A stretch of 7,860 nucleotides of DNA, taken from NCBI GenBank assembly GCA_003524705.1, contig DQGV01000448.1, positions 1-7,860 on the forward strand. The letters are read 5' to 3'. Shown piece after piece: positions 7,036 through 7,860 of this stretch. Origin of the DNA: Anaerolineae bacterium. Lineage in GTDB: Bacteria > Chloroflexota > Anaerolineae > Anaerolineales > Villigracilaceae. The position numbers were made by a program, and so were the translations under genes. The notes beneath the pieces are model-generated. The model did no database searches. It saw only the letters and a program-made list of their open reading frames with translations, and was not told the origin of the DNA. How positions within the stretch are numbered: position 1 is the first letter of the stretch; the number at the start of each line of letters is the position of its first letter.

Positions 7036-7722
7036 TTATTCTCCACCTGTTGCTTTCTCGCCTTTTTCAATTTTCTTTTGGTCATTACGTAACTTCGAAA
7101 AGGCAATCTCACGCACAGCCAAAGGAATTTTGCTAATTTTTCTCTCGCTACAAATGGCTAATAAATAAGCAAGCGCACATTTCTCTAAAATTTCTACGTT
7201 ATGAACAGCGCGTTCCATATCGTGACCAAAAATCAATGCGCCATGGTTTTGCATCATATAAGCATTGTTATGATTTTTGACATGTTTCGCTACTGCATTT
7301 TTCAAAAGTGAAGTCCCTGATGGCGCATACGGGATAATGTCTACACTACGACCGAGGAAGCGGGTTTGTTCGTCAAACAAAGCAGGGATGGGAGCCTTAA
7401 TCAAAGTAAGTGCACTTGTATACACTTGATGGGTATGCACAATCGCATTGACATCTTTGCGCACCTGATAGACTGCGCCATGCATTGCAGATTCAACAGA
7501 AGGTTTCAATTCGCCTTCAATGACATTCAAATCAAAATCCAAAATACACACATCTTCGGGTTTCATTTTCATGTAATCGTAATTTGAAGGCGTAATAACG
7601 AAAGCATCTTGACCGACTACACGCAATGACAAATTCCCACCTGTTGCCATCAAGTAACCTTTGTGGACTAGTTTTTGGGCGGTTTCAACAATTTGCTGTT
7701 TCAAAGCATAAAAATCTGACAT
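7036..7722 (-). CDS. Class II aldolase/adducin-family protein (FucA/AraD type)
   Basis: This is a 228-residue zinc-dependent cytoplasmic enzyme. The fold's landmarks are present: GNLSLR (29-34), ITPSNYDY (43-50), the probable catalytic acid E77 in KPSVESAMH, the zinc pair H96/H98 in VHTHQVY, and the third zinc ligand H160 in MQNHGALIFG. Spacing matches fuculose-1-phosphate aldolase (E73, H92, H94, H155 in E. coli). The family includes L-fuculose-, L-rhamnulose- and 5-deoxyribulose-phosphate aldolases, L-ribulose-5-phosphate 4-epimerase and methylthioribulose-phosphate dehydratase, so the exact reaction is open. The sugar kinase in the same operon makes a phosphorylated ketose a reasonable substrate, cleaved to a triose phosphate (DHAP) plus an aldehyde. 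It is the first gene of the operon, behind the promoter at 7752-7780 with a leader of about 23 bases and a modest GGA ribosome site. The C-terminal tail (about 212-228) is highly charged. Gene order puts this operon under the divergent TetR-type regulator. Confidence 0.88.
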   Translation of the reverse strand: MSDFYALKQQIVETAQKLVHKGYLMATGGNLSLRVVGQDAFVITPSNYDYMKMKPEDVCILDFDLNVIEGELKPSVESAMHGAVYQVRKDVNAIVHTHQVYTSALTLIKAPIPALFDEQTRFLGRSVDIIPYAPSGTSLLKNAVAKHVKNHNNAYMMQNHGALIFGHDMERAVHNVEILEKCALAYLLAICSERKISKIPLAVREIAFSKLRNDQKKIEKGEKATGGE

Positions 7723-7751
7723 AGTTTTTTCCAGTTTATATTTTCTTGTGA

Positions 7752-7780
7752 ATTTTAGATTGTAATCTTGACACTGTCAA
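7752..7780 (-). promoter_or_regulatory. Sigma-70-type promoter of the aldolase-aminotransferase-MFS-kinase operon
   Basis: Read on the - strand, a perfect -35 box TTGACA (7780 to 7775), a 17-base spacer and a 5-of-6 -10 box TAAAAT (7757 to 7752) stand ahead of the aldolase gene. Transcription would start near 7745, giving a leader of about 23 bases to the ATG at 7722. The -35 box lies inside the palindrome at 7764-7784, so a bound repressor would block RNA polymerase. Confidence 0.82.
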
Positions 7781-7784
7781 GATT
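7764..7784. promoter_or_regulatory. Palindromic operator, probable TetR-family repressor site
   Basis: A perfect inverted repeat: arm AATCTTGACA (7764-7773), one central C, arm TGTCAAGATT (7775-7784). It has no following T tract and sits between divergent genes, so an operator is more likely than a terminator. The arms carry a TTGACA on each strand. The divergent gene starting at 7805 has a TetR-family N-terminus, and regulators of this family usually bind such a palindrome in their own divergent promoter region. Related partial half-sites flank it: AGATT-GT-AATCT at 7757-7768 and CAAGATT at 7791-7797. Confidence 0.83.
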
Positions 7785-7796
7785 TTAAGGCAAGAT
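7768..7796 (+). promoter_or_regulatory. Possible weak promoter for the divergent TetR-family regulator
   Basis: On the + strand the left palindrome arm supplies TTGACA (7768-7773). A 17-base spacer leads to CAAGAT (7791-7796), which matches the -10 consensus at only 3 of 6 positions. Transcription would begin near 7803, practically at the regulator ATG (7805), implying a very short or leaderless mRNA. No good Shine-Dalgarno site precedes that ATG (AAGG at 7787-7790 is 14 bases away), which is consistent with this. The -10 match is poor and the call is tentative. Confidence 0.35.
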
Positions 7797-7804
7797 TGCG
7801 AGAT

Positions 7805-7860
7805 ATGAAATCAAAAACCTATCACCATGGCGATTTGAAAAATGCGCTTATAAAAGCAGG
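7805..7860 (+). CDS. TetR/AcrR-family transcriptional regulator, N-terminal fragment (runs off window)
   Basis: Only the first 18 codons plus two bases are present, starting MKSKTYHHGDL and continuing KNALIKA. The YHHGDL(R/K)xAL(L/I)xAA opening is highly characteristic of a large subgroup of TetR/AcrR-family repressors, where it forms the start of helix 1 of the DNA-binding domain. The helix-turn-helix and ligand-binding domain lie beyond the window. It is transcribed away from the aldolase operon, with a perfect palindrome overlapping the intergenic promoters, so the expected role is ligand-relieved repression of that operon and of itself. An alternative in-frame start is not evident within the fragment. 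Confidence 0.8.
   Translation, partial: MKSKTYHHGDLKNALIKA

Noticed and set aside
2789..7722. AI-2 (Lsr) uptake and processing locus, because of RbsA/RbsC-type transport plus an FGGY kinase
   Set aside because: The ABC genes are convergent and not in the same operon. The aldolase is class II rather than the LsrF (class I) type, LsrB/LsrG/LsrR-like genes are not seen, and an aminotransferase is not part of that pathway.
7764..7784. Palindrome as a terminator hairpin
   Set aside because: The one-base centre makes a poor RNA hairpin, no T tract follows on either strand, and it lies between divergent gene starts over promoter elements.
1..7860. CRISPR arrays, tRNA/rRNA genes, insertion sequences, attachment sites, riboswitches
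   Set aside because: No repeated spacer pattern, no cloverleaf-like or rRNA-like stretch, no transposase or terminal repeats, and the only non-coding gaps (2736-2788 and 7723-7804) are too short or already explained.

Overview
The window looks like one end of a metagenomic contig from an uncultivated, moderately AT-rich bacterium. Its first 13 bases are the 3' end of an Illumina adapter. The next bases fall in the middle of a gene, and the last bases cut off another gene near its start. Genes are densely packed, Shine-Dalgarno sites are purine-rich (AGGAG, AGGTGGAG), and one promoter has near-consensus -35 and -10 boxes at 17 bp spacing, so this is a bacterium with ordinary sigma-70-type signals. 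I cannot place the phylum from the sequence alone. An Anaerolineae-like Chloroflexota or a freshwater actinobacterium would both be guesses.

Layout: two gene blocks converge on a shared hairpin terminator at about 2749-2780. The left block (+ strand) is the end of an ABC-transporter operon. It holds the last ~77 codons of an RbsA/MglA-type ATPase, then an 828-residue protein that joins a complete RbsC-type permease (about residues 35-340) to a complete metal-dependent amidohydrolase (about residues 384-828) in one uninterrupted reading frame. The right block (- strand) is a four-gene operon read from 7722 down to 2789: class II (FucA/AraD-type) aldolase, class III (glutamate-1-semialdehyde-type) aminotransferase, 12-helix MFS transporter, and FGGY (xylulokinase-like) kinase. 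Its first three genes are separated by 0-9 bases. It is fired by a well-formed promoter at 7752-7780.

A TetR-family regulator starts at 7805 on the + strand, divergent from the catabolic operon, and runs off the window. A perfect 10-1-10 palindrome lies between them. It contains a TTGACA -35 box on each strand, so a repressor bound there should shut off both directions.

Interpretation (inference): the right operon looks like a substrate-induced pathway in which an amine-bearing polyol or sugar-like compound enters by the MFS carrier, loses its amino group by transamination, is phosphorylated by the FGGY kinase and is cleaved by the aldolase, probably to a triose phosphate and an aldehyde. 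The left operon would import a related compound through an ABC channel that carries its own cytoplasmic hydrolase. The permease-amidohydrolase fusion is the most unusual item here, and the TetR/operator/operon arrangement is the best supported regulatory prediction.
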